From NCBI GenBank assembly GCA_000688615.1, contig JHVA01000001.1, positions 4,447,001-4,511,000 on the forward strand: DNA of 64,000 nucleotides. Direction: 5' to 3'. Source of the DNA: Acidobacteriaceae bacterium KBS 146 (GTDB lineage Bacteria; Acidobacteriota; Terriglobia; Terriglobales; Acidobacteriaceae). Below, piece after piece: positions 43,950 to 55,641 of the stretch. Position 1 is the first letter of the stretch, and every line of letters begins with the position of its first letter. The position numbers were made by a program, and so were the translations under genes. Below the pieces are notes generated by a model that saw nothing but the letters and a program-made list of their open reading frames with translations, had not been told where the DNA came from and searched no databases.

Positions 43950-45446
43950 ATGACTTCTGTGACTACGCCGCAATCGAGGGGGACACATCTCACCAGGGCC
44001 CAAGAGCTGCTGGTGGATGAAGCGAAGCGCGCTCGTAACCGAACTGGTTCAGAGCGCGCTGTCCTCGTAGCTGTAAAGTTCACCAGCCAGCGTCGCCGGC
44101 TAACGGCCACGGCGAGTCAGGCCCGCAAAGCGGCGGTACTGCAAACCGTTAACGATTCAGTGGGTTTCCCAGACGATACAGAAAAAATCGGTGTCGGTGT
44201 CGCGCCTCTCGATAGCTTGGAATTAGATTTCGAGTCTGCTATTGCGGAGTTTCAGGAATTAACCCGGAGTGCCGGTGCAGAAATTGCAGCGACGCTCATT
44301 CAGCGTCGTGCGAGGCCGGATCCGGCCACCTTGGTGGGTCAGGGAAAGCTGGAAGAAATTACGGGAGTGGTTGCGTCGGTCAACGCCGACATCGTCCTCT
44401 TTGACCACGATCTCACGCCTTCGCAGATGCGAAATCTTGAAGAGAAACTTGGGATTCGTGTGATTGATAGAACCCAGCTCATTCTGGATATTTTTGCGCG
44501 TCACGCCCGCACACGAGAGGGCCAGTTGCAGGTAGAGTTGGCGCAGCTGGAATATCAACTGCCGAGATTGGCTGGCCGGGGTAAGGCAATGAGTCAGCTT
44601 GGAGGAGGCATTGGTACCCGAGGTCCAGGCGAAACGCAGCTGGAAACCGATCGCCGCAAGATAGGTTTACGCATTCATCATGTGAAGCAGCAGCTGGAAT
44701 CCGTCAGGCGGGTTCGCAGGCAGCAGCGCCAAAGACGCGAGGCTGTTCCAGTGCCTGTAGTCGCTTTGGTGGGCTATACAAATGCCGGAAAGAGCACGCT
44801 TTTCAACGCCTTGACTGAGGCAGGCGTTTTGGAGTCGTCCAGGATGTTTGCCACACTGGACCCCAAACTAAAGCAGCTTCAGCTTCCCTCGCGCCGTAAG
44901 ATCCTCCTCTCCGATACAGTCGGATTTATCCGAAACCTTCCGCATGCGCTGGTCACGAGCTTTCGAGCGACCTTGGAAGAGGTCGAAAGGGCAGAATTGC
45001 TGATTCATGTTCGCGACTCCTCGAGCCCTATGCTGGAGGAACAGAAAATTGAAGTAGAGAAGGTTCTGGCAGAACTGGGCGCGAGTTCGAAACCGGTCAT
45101 TGAGGTCATGAACAAGATCGATTTGATCTCCCCAGAAGAACGAGAGGCCATCTCGCGAGGCACGAAAATTTCGGTCTCCGCATTGACCCGGGATGGCATA
45201 GATAAGTTGTTGAAAAAAATAGATGAACAGCTGACATCAGACCCCATCGTTGAAATCTGCTTCCGCATTCCGCAATCAGAGGGCGGGGCGCTGGCTGCTC
45301 TCGAAGCAGGGGCCGTTCTGAGTGGAAAGCGATTTGAAGGCAATCTTCTGTATGTAAGGGCGAAAGGCCCATCCTCGCGGCTCAATCGATTCCGTCGCTT
45401 TCGGGTAACACAGAAGGCAGCTGCGATCGAGGCTAGCGGTTCTTAA
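43950..45446 (+). CDS. hflX: Ribosome-associated GTPase HflX
   Basis: 498 residues. N-terminal HflX domain ([20 protein letters not shown], then [20 protein letters not shown]), the [19 protein letters not shown] loop, then a GTPase domain with G1 [13 protein letters not shown]3 [10 protein letters not shown] and G4 NKIDL. Rescues stalled ribosomes under stress in several bacteria. It lies directly after hfq. Confidence 0.96.
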   Translation: MTSVTTPQSRGTHLTRAQELLVDEAKRARNRTGSERAVLVAVKFTSQRRRLTATASQARKAAVLQTVNDSVGFPDDTEKIGVGVAPLDSLELDFESAIAEFQELTRSAGAEIAATLIQRRARPDPATLVGQGKLEEITGVVASVNADIVLFDHDLTPSQMRNLEEKLGIRVIDRTQLILDIFARHARTREGQLQVELAQLEYQLPRLAGRGKAMSQLGGGIGTRGPGETQLETDRRKIGLRIHHVKQQLESVRRVRRQQRQRREAVPVPVVALVGYTNAGKSTLFNALTEAGVLESSRMFATLDPKLKQLQLPSRRKILLSDTVGFIRNLPHALVTSFRATLEEVERAELLIHVRDSSSPMLEEQKIEVEKVLAELGASSKPVIEVMNKIDLISPEEREAISRGTKISVSALTRDGIDKLLKKIDEQLTSDPIVEICFRIPQSEGGALAALEAGAVLSGKRFEGNLLYVRAKGPSSRLNRFRRFRVTQKAAAIEASGS

Positions 45447-45774
45447 CTAGCATAGGCCGCCTGAGGGGGAGCGGAGGTAGTGTCCCTTCTCACGCGACCT
45501 ATGTGACCCAGAGAATCGGGTCCGGGTGGTGCCTAAATTTTACGAGATTTATGAGGGAAGTCAAAGGACGCTAGGAGTTAAAATGGCGGGCCGATGAACG
45601 CCCATTTGTTCGATTATCGCAATATGGAAGTTTGACACCCCGTCGAGCCCTTTGCTAAAACTAGTTGTACCGCAATCTGCACAACAGGGCCTAACCTGTA
45701 ACGCTTCGAAGAAAATTATGTTTGCCGGAAAGGCTCATTAGAAATCCTCGAAGTGGTCGCGATCGAATCCCTAC
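45447..45774. promoter_or_regulatory. Upstream region of the ATP synthase operon
   Basis: 328 bp without a gene. TTGACA at 45632-45637, 17 bases, then CTAAAA at 45655-45660, which is a fair sigma-70-like promoter about 115 bp before the first b-subunit gene. No RNA gene was recognised. Confidence 0.5.
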
Positions 45775-46242
45775 ATGGACCAGATACTTAACGAACTCGG
45801 TGGACTTGTGCTCGGCGCTGTGCCGACGATGGTCCTTTTTATTCTTTTGGTGATCGTTTACGGACTACTCGTTCGCCGTCCGCTCGATCGCATTCTTGCG
45901 GAGCGTCACGCCCGAACCGCCGGAGCCATGGAGCAGGCGAAAGGCGCCATTGCCGCGGCTGAAGCTGAGACCGGCGCATACGAAGAGAAGCTTCGCAAAG
46001 CGAAGTCCGAACTCTTCGAGGCGCGGGAGCGGCGGATGAAGCAATGGGCTGCGGAGCGGGAAGCGTCTCTGGAGCAAGTGCGACAGTCGGCGCAGCAGCG
46101 CGTGGGCTCGGCTCGGCAGGGAATTGATCAAAGCGTGGTGGAGGCGAGAGCTCAAATTGAAATCGCAAGTTCAGACCTGAGCGCGAGGGTGCTTGCGGCT
46201 GTACTTCCTTCCGGAGTTGTCGCCGCAGAGGTAGCGCAATGA
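45775..46242 (+). CDS. atpF: ATP synthase F0 subunit b (first copy, b'-like)
   Basis: 155 residues. One N-terminal membrane helix (about 13-33, AVPTMVLFILLVIVYGLLV), then a long charged helix (about 35-150) that forms the peripheral stalk. It lacks the secretory N-terminus of the second copy. Its stop overlaps the next gene (ATGA). First gene of the visible operon, consistent with a b/b' heterodimer. Confidence 0.9.
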   Translation: MDQILNELGGLVLGAVPTMVLFILLVIVYGLLVRRPLDRILAERHARTAGAMEQAKGAIAAAEAETGAYEEKLRKAKSELFEARERRMKQWAAEREASLEQVRQSAQQRVGSARQGIDQSVVEARAQIEIASSDLSARVLAAVLPSGVVAAEVAQ

Positions 46243-46967
46243 GGGAGAATCGGACAGTTCTCAAAGGCTTTTTGCCTGCCGCCCTTCTGGCGTTGCTGCT
46301 TTTGGGGCCATCGCCTCGTCTCCATGCGTTCGAGACTACACCTGCCATTGCGGCGCAGGGTGGAAATGAAGCTGGGTCTGCAACTCATGAGACGGAGAAG
46401 CAGGAAGAGCATAGCGATGAAGAGGCGTTTCGTCATTCCGCTGCAGTAAAGTCGTTGGGGGCGAAGTTTGGTCTCGATGCCGAGCAGGCAGCGACCGCGT
46501 TCAGTGTCTTCAATTTTATTGTTCTCGCGCTTTTCGTCGGTTGGTTTTTGCTGAAAGCCTTGCCGAAGACCTTCCGAAATCGAAATGCCACGCTCGAGAA
46601 GCATCTTGTCGAGGCGCGAGCCGCGAGTGCAGAGGCGACCAGCCGTCTCGGAAGCGTCGAGGCTCGGTTGGGCAAGCTCGATGAGCAGATTGCTGCAATG
46701 CGCACTCAGGCAGAAAAGGATGCTCAGCTGGAAGAGCAGCGTATGAAGTCCTCGGTTGAGGAGGAGAAGCAGAAGATTCTGGCTGCAGCCGAGCAGGAGA
46801 TTGCAGCTGCCACTGCACAGGCTCGAAAACAGATTCAACAGTACGCAGCGGAGTTAGCTGTGGATCAGGCTGCCAAGAAGCTGGTTGTTTCGGCTGAGAC
46901 GGATCGGGCTCTGGTGCAGGAGTTTGCCCGGCGGCTTGGGTCCGATTTTGAAGGAGGGCGTAACTAG
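46239..46967 (+). CDS. atpF: ATP synthase F0 subunit b (second copy, with secretory N-terminus)
   Basis: 242 residues, longer than usual. Residues 1-30 look like a Sec signal peptide ending RLHAF. Residues 31-85 are a Glu/Ala/Thr-rich extracytoplasmic segment. The membrane helix is at about 86-105 (TAFSVFNFIVLALFVGWFLL), followed by a stalk helix to 235. ATGA overlap with the preceding gene; the next gene starts at the base after its stop. The N-terminus needs confirmation. Confidence 0.88.
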   Translation: MRENRTVLKGFLPAALLALLLLGPSPRLHAFETTPAIAAQGGNEAGSATHETEKQEEHSDEEAFRHSAAVKSLGAKFGLDAEQAATAFSVFNFIVLALFVGWFLLKALPKTFRNRNATLEKHLVEARAASAEATSRLGSVEARLGKLDEQIAAMRTQAEKDAQLEEQRMKSSVEEEKQKILAAAEQEIAAATAQARKQIQQYAAELAVDQAAKKLVVSAETDRALVQEFARRLGSDFEGGRN

Positions 46968-47510
46968 ATGTCAGTGATTGCTCTTCGTTACGCGCATGCC
47001 TTTGCTTCGGTTGTGGCATCTCAGAAGTTGGATGCAGATGCAGCGCAGCAACAGCTTGAGGATTTCCGGCAGACGTTTCAGGGAAGCCGTGAGCTCCGCG
47101 AAGTTCTGGCAGATCCTGTTATCCCCCGCGAGCAGAAGCTGAAGGTGCTCGACGCGATTGCAGGGAAGATTGGTATGGTTTCGCAGGTCAAGAATTTCAT
47201 CGCAGTCATCATGGACCACGACCGGTTGGGCGATCTCGGTGAGATTCTGGACGAGTACCACGCGGTGGCCGACGAAGGTGCCGGCCTCTCGGAGGCGGAG
47301 ATCGTTAGTGCGCACGCCTTGAATCAGGAAGACCGGACCACACTAGAGACACAGGTGGCCAGGCTGGCCGGTGGCAAGATTCGAACGACGTACCGTGAAG
47401 ACCCTTCGTTGCTGGGCGGTGCAGTAGTGCGGATTGGATCGACGGTTTACGACGGTTCCATTCGCGCGCAGCTGGAGCGGTTGAAGCAACGGCTGGTCAG
47501 CGCGCAGTGA
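46968..47510 (+). CDS. atpH: ATP synthase F1 subunit delta
   Basis: 180 residues, OSCP-type: an N-terminal helical domain (VIALRYAHAFASVVASQKLD, REQKLKVLDAI) and a C-terminal beta domain (GGKIRTTYREDPSLLGGAVV). Joins the stator to alpha subunits. The ATG follows the preceding TAG directly, and the order b-b-delta-alpha-gamma-beta-epsilon follows the usual F1 arrangement. Confidence 0.95.
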   Translation: MSVIALRYAHAFASVVASQKLDADAAQQQLEDFRQTFQGSRELREVLADPVIPREQKLKVLDAIAGKIGMVSQVKNFIAVIMDHDRLGDLGEILDEYHAVADEGAGLSEAEIVSAHALNQEDRTTLETQVARLAGGKIRTTYREDPSLLGGAVVRIGSTVYDGSIRAQLERLKQRLVSAQ

Positions 47511-47549
47511 ACGCAGCATTACGGAAAAGAATTGATACGAGGCGAGTAG

Positions 47550-49100
<1,551 letters not shown>

Positions 49101-49103
49101 ACC

Positions 49104-50195
49104 ATGGCAAACGTACTCGATCTACGGCGTCGCATCCGCAGCGTGAAAAACACGCGGCAGATTACCAAGGCCATGAAGATGGTCTCGGCGGCTAAACTGC
49201 GCCGCGCTCAGGAGCGCGCGCTGCAGGCACGACCTTATGCACAGATGATCTCAAACGTGCTGGAATCGCTGGTGCGTCGTTCGGATATGTACAGCGATGA
49301 CACAGGGGATATTCGTCATCCTTTGCTCGTTGAACGCGAAGAGAAGAATGTTTTGGTGGTGGTGATTGCTGGTGACAAAGGTTTTGCCGGTGCTTTCAAC
49401 TCAAACATTACGAAGGCTGCTCACGCATTCATAAACGGGCGACGCTCCCAGGGCCAAAACATCGATATCGAGCCCATCGGACGCAAGGCACGTGATCTTG
49501 TCGCAAAGCGGTATCCTGCGGCGGTCTATGAGAAGAAAGAAGAGCACTACGACAACGATCTTGCAACGCACTATGAAGTAATCCGTCATCGTGCGTCCCA
49601 GATCGAAGTGACGGGTGACCATCCAACCTTGTTGAATAAGGTCGATATCAACGAAGTCAGCGGTTTAGCTCATTCGATTGTTGACCGCTACACGCGAGCG
49701 GAGATTGATTCCGTTTATATCGTCTACAACGAGTTCAAGTCAGTGATCGCTCAGCGGGTTGTTGTAGAAAAGCTGCTTCCCATCCGCAAGCTTGGATCGC
49801 ACGAGATCACAGTTGCCGAAGAGATGACCGAGGAACAGAAAGAGGCTGCTGGTCACGCTGCAAAATCGGCGGGTGTCAGCCTGACGGTTCCCGAGGAATC
49901 TGTCATCGAATCGGAAGCAAAGAAGTTTGGTACTGCAGAGGTTGACTACATCTTCGATCAGGCGCCGGAGAAGCTGTTCCGACACCTTATACCAAAGTAT
50001 GTCACCACCCAGATCTTTCATGCCTTGCTTGAGTCGGTTGCTGCTGAACACGCAGCGCGTATGACGGCAATGGATTCGGCAACGAACAACGCCGGCGATA
50101 TGATCGACGCGCTCTCGCTGGAGATGAACCGAGTGCGCCAGGCAGCGATTACAAAGGAAATTATTGAGATCGTGAGCGGAGCGGCCGCTCTCTAG
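49104..50195 (+). CDS. atpG: ATP synthase F1 subunit gamma with internal insertion
   Basis: 363 residues, about 70 longer than typical. N-terminal rotor helix (LDLRRRIRSVKNTRQITKAM, residues 6-60) and C-terminal helix (RMTAMDSATNNAGDMIDAL ... ITKEIIEIVSG) are normal. The central Rossmann-like part has extra sequence: mainly residues 230-282 (acidic, EEMTEEQKEAAGHAAKSAG), and a smaller one near 145-183. The insertions lie where phototrophic and some other gammas carry regulatory loops. Confidence 0.95.
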   Translation: MANVLDLRRRIRSVKNTRQITKAMKMVSAAKLRRAQERALQARPYAQMISNVLESLVRRSDMYSDDTGDIRHPLLVEREEKNVLVVVIAGDKGFAGAFNSNITKAAHAFINGRRSQGQNIDIEPIGRKARDLVAKRYPAAVYEKKEEHYDNDLATHYEVIRHRASQIEVTGDHPTLLNKVDINEVSGLAHSIVDRYTRAEIDSVYIVYNEFKSVIAQRVVVEKLLPIRKLGSHEITVAEEMTEEQKEAAGHAAKSAGVSLTVPEESVIESEAKKFGTAEVDYIFDQAPEKLFRHLIPKYVTTQIFHALLESVAAEHAARMTAMDSATNNAGDMIDALSLEMNRVRQAAITKEIIEIVSGAAAL

Positions 50196-51650
<1,455 letters not shown>

Positions 51651-51749
51651 GGACACTCTGGGAACTCTGCTCGGATGACGTCCGGCAGGGTTCAGCCACT
51701 TGATACAAGATTCACCTCAATTTTTTGGAAACGTAGAGTTACGACGAGT

Positions 51750-52181
51750 ATGGCAGATATAAACCAATCCGGTCTCCTTACGGTTCGCTTAGTGACGTCG
51801 GATCGCGTGTTGGTGGACACGACCGCAGAAGCGGTCGAACTGCCGTCGATGTCAGGCTACCTCGAGGCGCTTTATGGCCACGCGCCCTTGCTGGCAGAAT
51901 TGGGTGCCGGCGAGGTTCGGCTGCATGGTGGCCAATCAGGGAATCAAACGTTTTTTGTAGCATGGGGCTTCGTCGAAGTTCTTCCCGAGCGCGTCACCAT
52001 TCTTGCTGAAAATGCTCTTCATCCTGAAGAGATCAATGTCGAAGCCGCTCGTTCTGAGCTGGCTCAAGGCGAGAAGCTTTGGCAGGAAGCGGGCGACGAT
52101 GGCGAAAAGTATGATGAGGCGAACGCTATTGCCCGACAAGCGGAAGAAAAGATTGCATCCGCGGAAGGCCATCGATCCTAG
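51750..52181 (+). CDS. atpC: ATP synthase F1 subunit epsilon
   Basis: 143 residues from MADINQSGLLTVRLVTSDRV; an upstream in-frame start would add unrelated sequence. N-terminal beta sandwich (SGYLEALYGHAPLLAELGAG, VAWGFVEVLPERVTILAENA) and C-terminal helical hairpin. Rotor subunit that can inhibit ATP hydrolysis. Last gene of the operon. Confidence 0.95.
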   Translation: MADINQSGLLTVRLVTSDRVLVDTTAEAVELPSMSGYLEALYGHAPLLAELGAGEVRLHGGQSGNQTFFVAWGFVEVLPERVTILAENALHPEEINVEAARSELAQGEKLWQEAGDDGEKYDEANAIARQAEEKIASAEGHRS

Positions 52182-52201
52182 TTTTCGAGTTTCAAACGAT
52201 A

Positions 52202-52232
52202 AGCCACCCCAATCTGGGGTGGCTCTTTTTTT
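52202..52232 (+). terminator. Rho-independent terminator of the atp operon
   Basis: A ten-base-pair stem AGCCACCCCA/TGGGGTGGCT with a three-base loop, followed by eight pyrimidines of which seven are T. It lies 20 bases after the atpC stop. Confidence 0.9.
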
Positions 52233-52247
52233 GCTGATTTCGAGACC

Positions 52248-53864
52248 TTAGGAGGCCTTCTTCCGCTTTGCCGTTGTCGCTTTCGGTTCTACGACCGTCT
52301 CCGTTGCCGCAGCTTCGGCTTGTTGCCGTAGAGCATGGATGACAACGCGGAGCATCTCTTCTTCAGGAGCAGGCTTGCCGGTCCAGATCTCAAACTGACG
52401 AGCTCCTTGCTGAACAAACATCTCGACACCGGTAATAAAGGGGATGCCTTGCTGTCGTGCAAGACGGATCAGTGGAGTTTCAAGCGGGTTATAGACGAGA
52501 TCGAAGATTAGTTTCGCGTTGAGATCTTTCGCTTCGATGAGAGGCGATGCCTTTTGTCCAGCCATTCCGATTGGTGTTGCATTGATCACGACGTCGAAAG
52601 GAGTTTTCGCAAGAGCCTCCTTCTTGATCGTCTTAGATCCGGATTGCCGCGCCAACTTTTGCGCGGTTTCGATCGTACGGTTCAAAATAAAGACGTCGGC
52701 GCCTTTGTCTCTGAGCCCAAACACAGCAGCTCGGGCGGCGCCACCTGCTCCAAGCACCAGCGCCTTAGCCCCATGCAGCGACATTCTCTTTTGCAGCGGA
52801 CCCACAATTCCTGCAACATCAGTGTTAAAGCCGTAGAGCTTGCCATCCTGCGCCCGCAAGACGGTGTTGCAAGCCCCAATCTTGGCCGACAGTGGGTCAG
52901 TCTTCTCCAAATGAGCCATGATCTCTTGCTTGTGCGGCATCGTGATACTGAGTCCCTGGATCGGAATCTCCTGCACCAGCTTAAGCAGATCCGTGATCTT
53001 GGCCGTTTGAAGCGCGAGATAAACCGCATTGACTGTTTCTCTACGAAAGGCGGTGTTCAGCATGATGGGAGAGAGCGAACTTTTGATCGGATTTCCCGCT
53101 ACGCCGTAGACCTTGGTCGCGGCATCGACCTGATCAATCCGGTATGTCTCGATCAGAGTACGAGCGGCAATCTGGCCGGGTCCGGTCTCTTCGCCCTGAG
53201 AAGCGGCTGCAAAGGTGAAAGCTGATCCTGCACGCAACCCGAGAACGCGGGAGATGATGCCGGCGTCTCCCATGCAGATTCCAATAATGTTAGCTCTTTC
53301 GTGCATGCGTTCCATAAAACGCATGAGTGTCACATTGTCAGTCAGATTCTTGGCGGTGGGGACAATTTTAATGAAGTCGGGCTGAAATGGCTCGATCCGC
53401 TCATAGATCTTGTCCAGATCCTTGGTTGCCGTAAAGTCGTGATGACTGATGATGAGAGCGACGCCGGTGTCCCGCAATTTCTGCAACTCGCCCTTTTTGA
53501 GGACCTCGGCGGATTCCAACTCGACATCAACGATGTGAAAGCCTGCAAGAGCTGCCTTACAAAGAACATCCATTTCAGCCGAAGGAGAACCGCTGAATTT
53601 CCCACCATTCTCTTCTCTACGACAGGTGGCAATGCCAGTGGCAGCTGTATTATCCGCAAAAAATTGTTTAAATTTGGGGATGGCATTGACAGGCTTTTCG
53701 AGATAGTCGAGCCGGAACTCAAGAAACGGAGTTTCCTTGACGACGGCGTTCGCTTTATCGATCATTTCTGCGGCTGTCGTTCCAATAATGGCAACGCAAA
53801 CCTTGCCGATGCGGTTACGGAGAAGTTGGGTGGCTGAGGTGGGAGTGGGCACGTTCGCTCTCAT
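52248..53864 (-). CDS. aroDE: Fused type I dehydroquinate dehydratase-shikimate dehydrogenase
   Basis: 538 residues carrying two consecutive steps of the shikimate pathway. Residues 20-245 are a type I dehydroquinase: ISHHDF with His142, and Lys166 in DFIKIVP, which forms the Schiff base. Residues 253-515 are a shikimate dehydrogenase: GNPIKSSLSP, SITMPHKQEI with its catalytic Lys, GFNTDVAG and LGAGGAARAA with NRT for NADP. The C-terminal 35 residues are Lys/Ala-rich. Such fusions are best known in plants and chlamydiae. Confidence 0.94.
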   Translation of the reverse strand: MRANVPTPTSATQLLRNRIGKVCVAIIGTTAAEMIDKANAVVKETPFLEFRLDYLEKPVNAIPKFKQFFADNTAATGIATCRREENGGKFSGSPSAEMDVLCKAALAGFHIVDVELESAEVLKKGELQKLRDTGVALIISHHDFTATKDLDKIYERIEPFQPDFIKIVPTAKNLTDNVTLMRFMERMHERANIIGICMGDAGIISRVLGLRAGSAFTFAAASQGEETGPGQIAARTLIETYRIDQVDAATKVYGVAGNPIKSSLSPIMLNTAFRRETVNAVYLALQTAKITDLLKLVQEIPIQGLSITMPHKQEIMAHLEKTDPLSAKIGACNTVLRAQDGKLYGFNTDVAGIVGPLQKRMSLHGAKALVLGAGGAARAAVFGLRDKGADVFILNRTIETAQKLARQSGSKTIKKEALAKTPFDVVINATPIGMAGQKASPLIEAKDLNAKLIFDLVYNPLETPLIRLARQQGIPFITGVEMFVQQGARQFEIWTGKPAPEEEMLRVVIHALRQQAEAAATETVVEPKATTAKRKKAS

Positions 53865-54023
53865 GTCTACAATCGCGGTATCTTACAGAGCCGCGACCGA
53901 AGATGCAAATTTTTGTTGAAAGAAAAGGCAGTTAGCATTTACTGATGATTCGAAACCGTCTTATGGGAGACGATGGGAAAGACAAAACGTCATCTCACAT
54001 TCAAACTTTAGAATGAATAAATT

Positions 54024-54878
54024 ATGACAGACTTACCGCTCCTGCAGATTCCCGGCTGGCAACAATTTCCCTGGCTTAGACATGGATTTGCAACCCGCGT
54101 CGGTGGGGTTTCGACAGTTTATGGCAAAAACTCATTGAATCTGGGGTGGACTGCGGAAGATGATCCCGAAGCTGTTCGCGAAAATCGAAGGCTTTTAGTG
54201 AACGCGACGTGTACAGAAGATTCGCTGGACCGAGGCATGAAGTTGGTCACAGTTCGCCAGATCCATTCGAATCATATACACAGCATTGAGGCTGGGGATG
54301 CTTTTGCCGGAAAGCTTGAGACGTCCGAAGGCAAGGCTGTTCTAGAAGGAGACGGTTTGATTACCAACGACGCTGGTGTGCTACTAGCGGCAGGAACTGC
54401 TGATTGTGCTCCCGTTCTGATCGTCGACCCGCATCTTCGGGCAGCTGGTGCCTTTCACGCCGGTTGGAGAGGAACAGCAGCACGCATCGTCGAGCGTGGA
54501 GTGGAAAAGATGCATCAACAATATGGTTCCCGTTCGGAGCATCTTCTCGCAGCTGTCGGTCCCAGTATCGGTTCCTGCTGTTACACGGTCGGGGAAGAGG
54601 TCAGAGATAAATTTGAGGAAGAGTTTTCCTATGGCGCGGAACTATTCGAAATTGTTCTAGATGCAAGCAACAAAAGGAGTTTCAAGCTGGATCTTTGGAA
54701 GGCGAACCAGCAGCAGCTCGCCGCAGCGGGCCTTAGACCTGAGAACATAACCATAGTTGGGCAATGCACGGCTTGTACGCTTGATTCTTCGGGCGAGGCT
54801 CGTTATTTCTCTCATCGAGCGCAGGCGGGCAGGACGGGAAGAATGTTGAACGTTGTCGGAATTGCAAGAAGTTTGTAA
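54024..54878 (+). CDS. pgeF: Peptidoglycan editing factor/YfiH-type purine nucleoside phosphorylase
   Basis: 284 residues of the DUF152/multicopper-polyphenol-oxidoreductase-like (YfiH, LACC1) family. Metal/active-site residues: His in RQIHSNHIH, Cys in TADCAPVLIVD and His in FHAGWRGTAARI. Members remove wrongly built muropeptide precursors or act as purine nucleoside phosphorylases. The original laccase assignment is now doubtful in general. Confidence 0.92.
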   Translation: MTDLPLLQIPGWQQFPWLRHGFATRVGGVSTVYGKNSLNLGWTAEDDPEAVRENRRLLVNATCTEDSLDRGMKLVTVRQIHSNHIHSIEAGDAFAGKLETSEGKAVLEGDGLITNDAGVLLAAGTADCAPVLIVDPHLRAAGAFHAGWRGTAARIVERGVEKMHQQYGSRSEHLLAAVGPSIGSCCYTVGEEVRDKFEEEFSYGAELFEIVLDASNKRSFKLDLWKANQQQLAAAGLRPENITIVGQCTACTLDSSGEARYFSHRAQAGRTGRMLNVVGIARSL

Positions 54879-54883
54879 ATTTG

Positions 54884-54904
54884 AGACTAAATGGTCTTTT
54901 TAGT
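54884..54904. promoter_or_regulatory. Candidate TetR operator upstream of tetR
   Basis: AGAC-N6-GTCT (54884-54897), followed by TTTTTAGT; ACTAAA (54886-54891) also pairs with TTTAGT (54899-54904). It lies 19 bases before the tetR ATG. The same composite, in reverse orientation, precedes the downstream transporter gene. Confidence 0.65.
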
Positions 54905-54922
54905 ATCAAAATAGTTAGAGAG

Positions 54923-55516
54923 ATGAATAAAGGCGAAGAAACCCGACAAAAAATCATTGCGGCCGCCGCTCCGCTTTTTAACAAGCAGGGGTATGCGGGT
55001 TGCGTGATCAAGGACATTATGGCGGCAACCGGGCTCGAAAAGGGTGGTATCTATCGGCACTTTGAGAGCAAGGAGGAGATTGCTGCCGAAGCATTCGACT
55101 ACGCCTGGATGGTGGCGTTCGCAGCGCGGCGACAGGGCTTGGAAGAGATTCCCGACCATATTGATCGCTTGAAGCACCATATCGCAAGATTTGTCTCGCG
55201 GTCCAGTATTCCCGGTGGTTGTCCGCTGCTGAATACAGGAGTTGACTCGGATAACGGTAACCCTATCCTTAGAGAGAGGGTTCGAAATGCCCTCAAGGGA
55301 TGGCAGAAGATGCTGCGCACAATTCTGTCGGATGGCATTACGGCTGGTACGATTCGCGATGATATCGATGTCGACAAGGTTGTGAGAGTCATCATTTCAG
55401 GGCTCGAAGGTGGCATGCTTGTTAGCCGTATCGAGAAAAATGATGAGGCTTTACGGGCTGCAATGGAACAACTTGATATGTATTTAGAAACCAGAGTGCG
55501 CAAGATATCGCGTTAG
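54923..55516 (+). CDS. TetR-family transcriptional regulator
   Basis: 197 residues from MNKGEETRQKIIAAAAPLFN; an upstream GTG/ATG-free extension is not protein-like. N-terminal helix-turn-helix (IKDIMAATGLEKGGIYRHFE), then a ligand-binding helical domain. It precedes a DHA2 efflux gene 125 bp away and probably represses it and itself, given the shared operator. The inducer is likely a hydrophobic compound. Confidence 0.9.
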   Translation: MNKGEETRQKIIAAAAPLFNKQGYAGCVIKDIMAATGLEKGGIYRHFESKEEIAAEAFDYAWMVAFAARRQGLEEIPDHIDRLKHHIARFVSRSSIPGGCPLLNTGVDSDNGNPILRERVRNALKGWQKMLRTILSDGITAGTIRDDIDVDKVVRVIISGLEGGMLVSRIEKNDEALRAAMEQLDMYLETRVRKISR

Positions 55517-55597
55517 AACAAACCGAATATCCTCTCCACGAAATTCATTCTGAATATATTCCCGAATCCCGAAGCCCTCGCGGTTCATCTGAAATCT

Positions 55598-55625
55598 AGT
55601 CTAAAAAGAGACTTATCGGTCTCTT
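55598..55625. promoter_or_regulatory. Candidate TetR operator upstream of the DHA2 efflux gene
   Basis: AAGAGAC-N6-GTCTCTT (55606-55625), a perfect seven-base-arm dyad, overlaps AGTCT-N6-AGACT (55598-55613). Read on the minus strand it gives AGAC-N6-GTCT-C-TTTTTAGACT, matching the element before tetR. It ends 16 bases before the efflux gene start. Confidence 0.7.
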
Positions 55626-55641
55626 AAAGCTAGGATTACAA

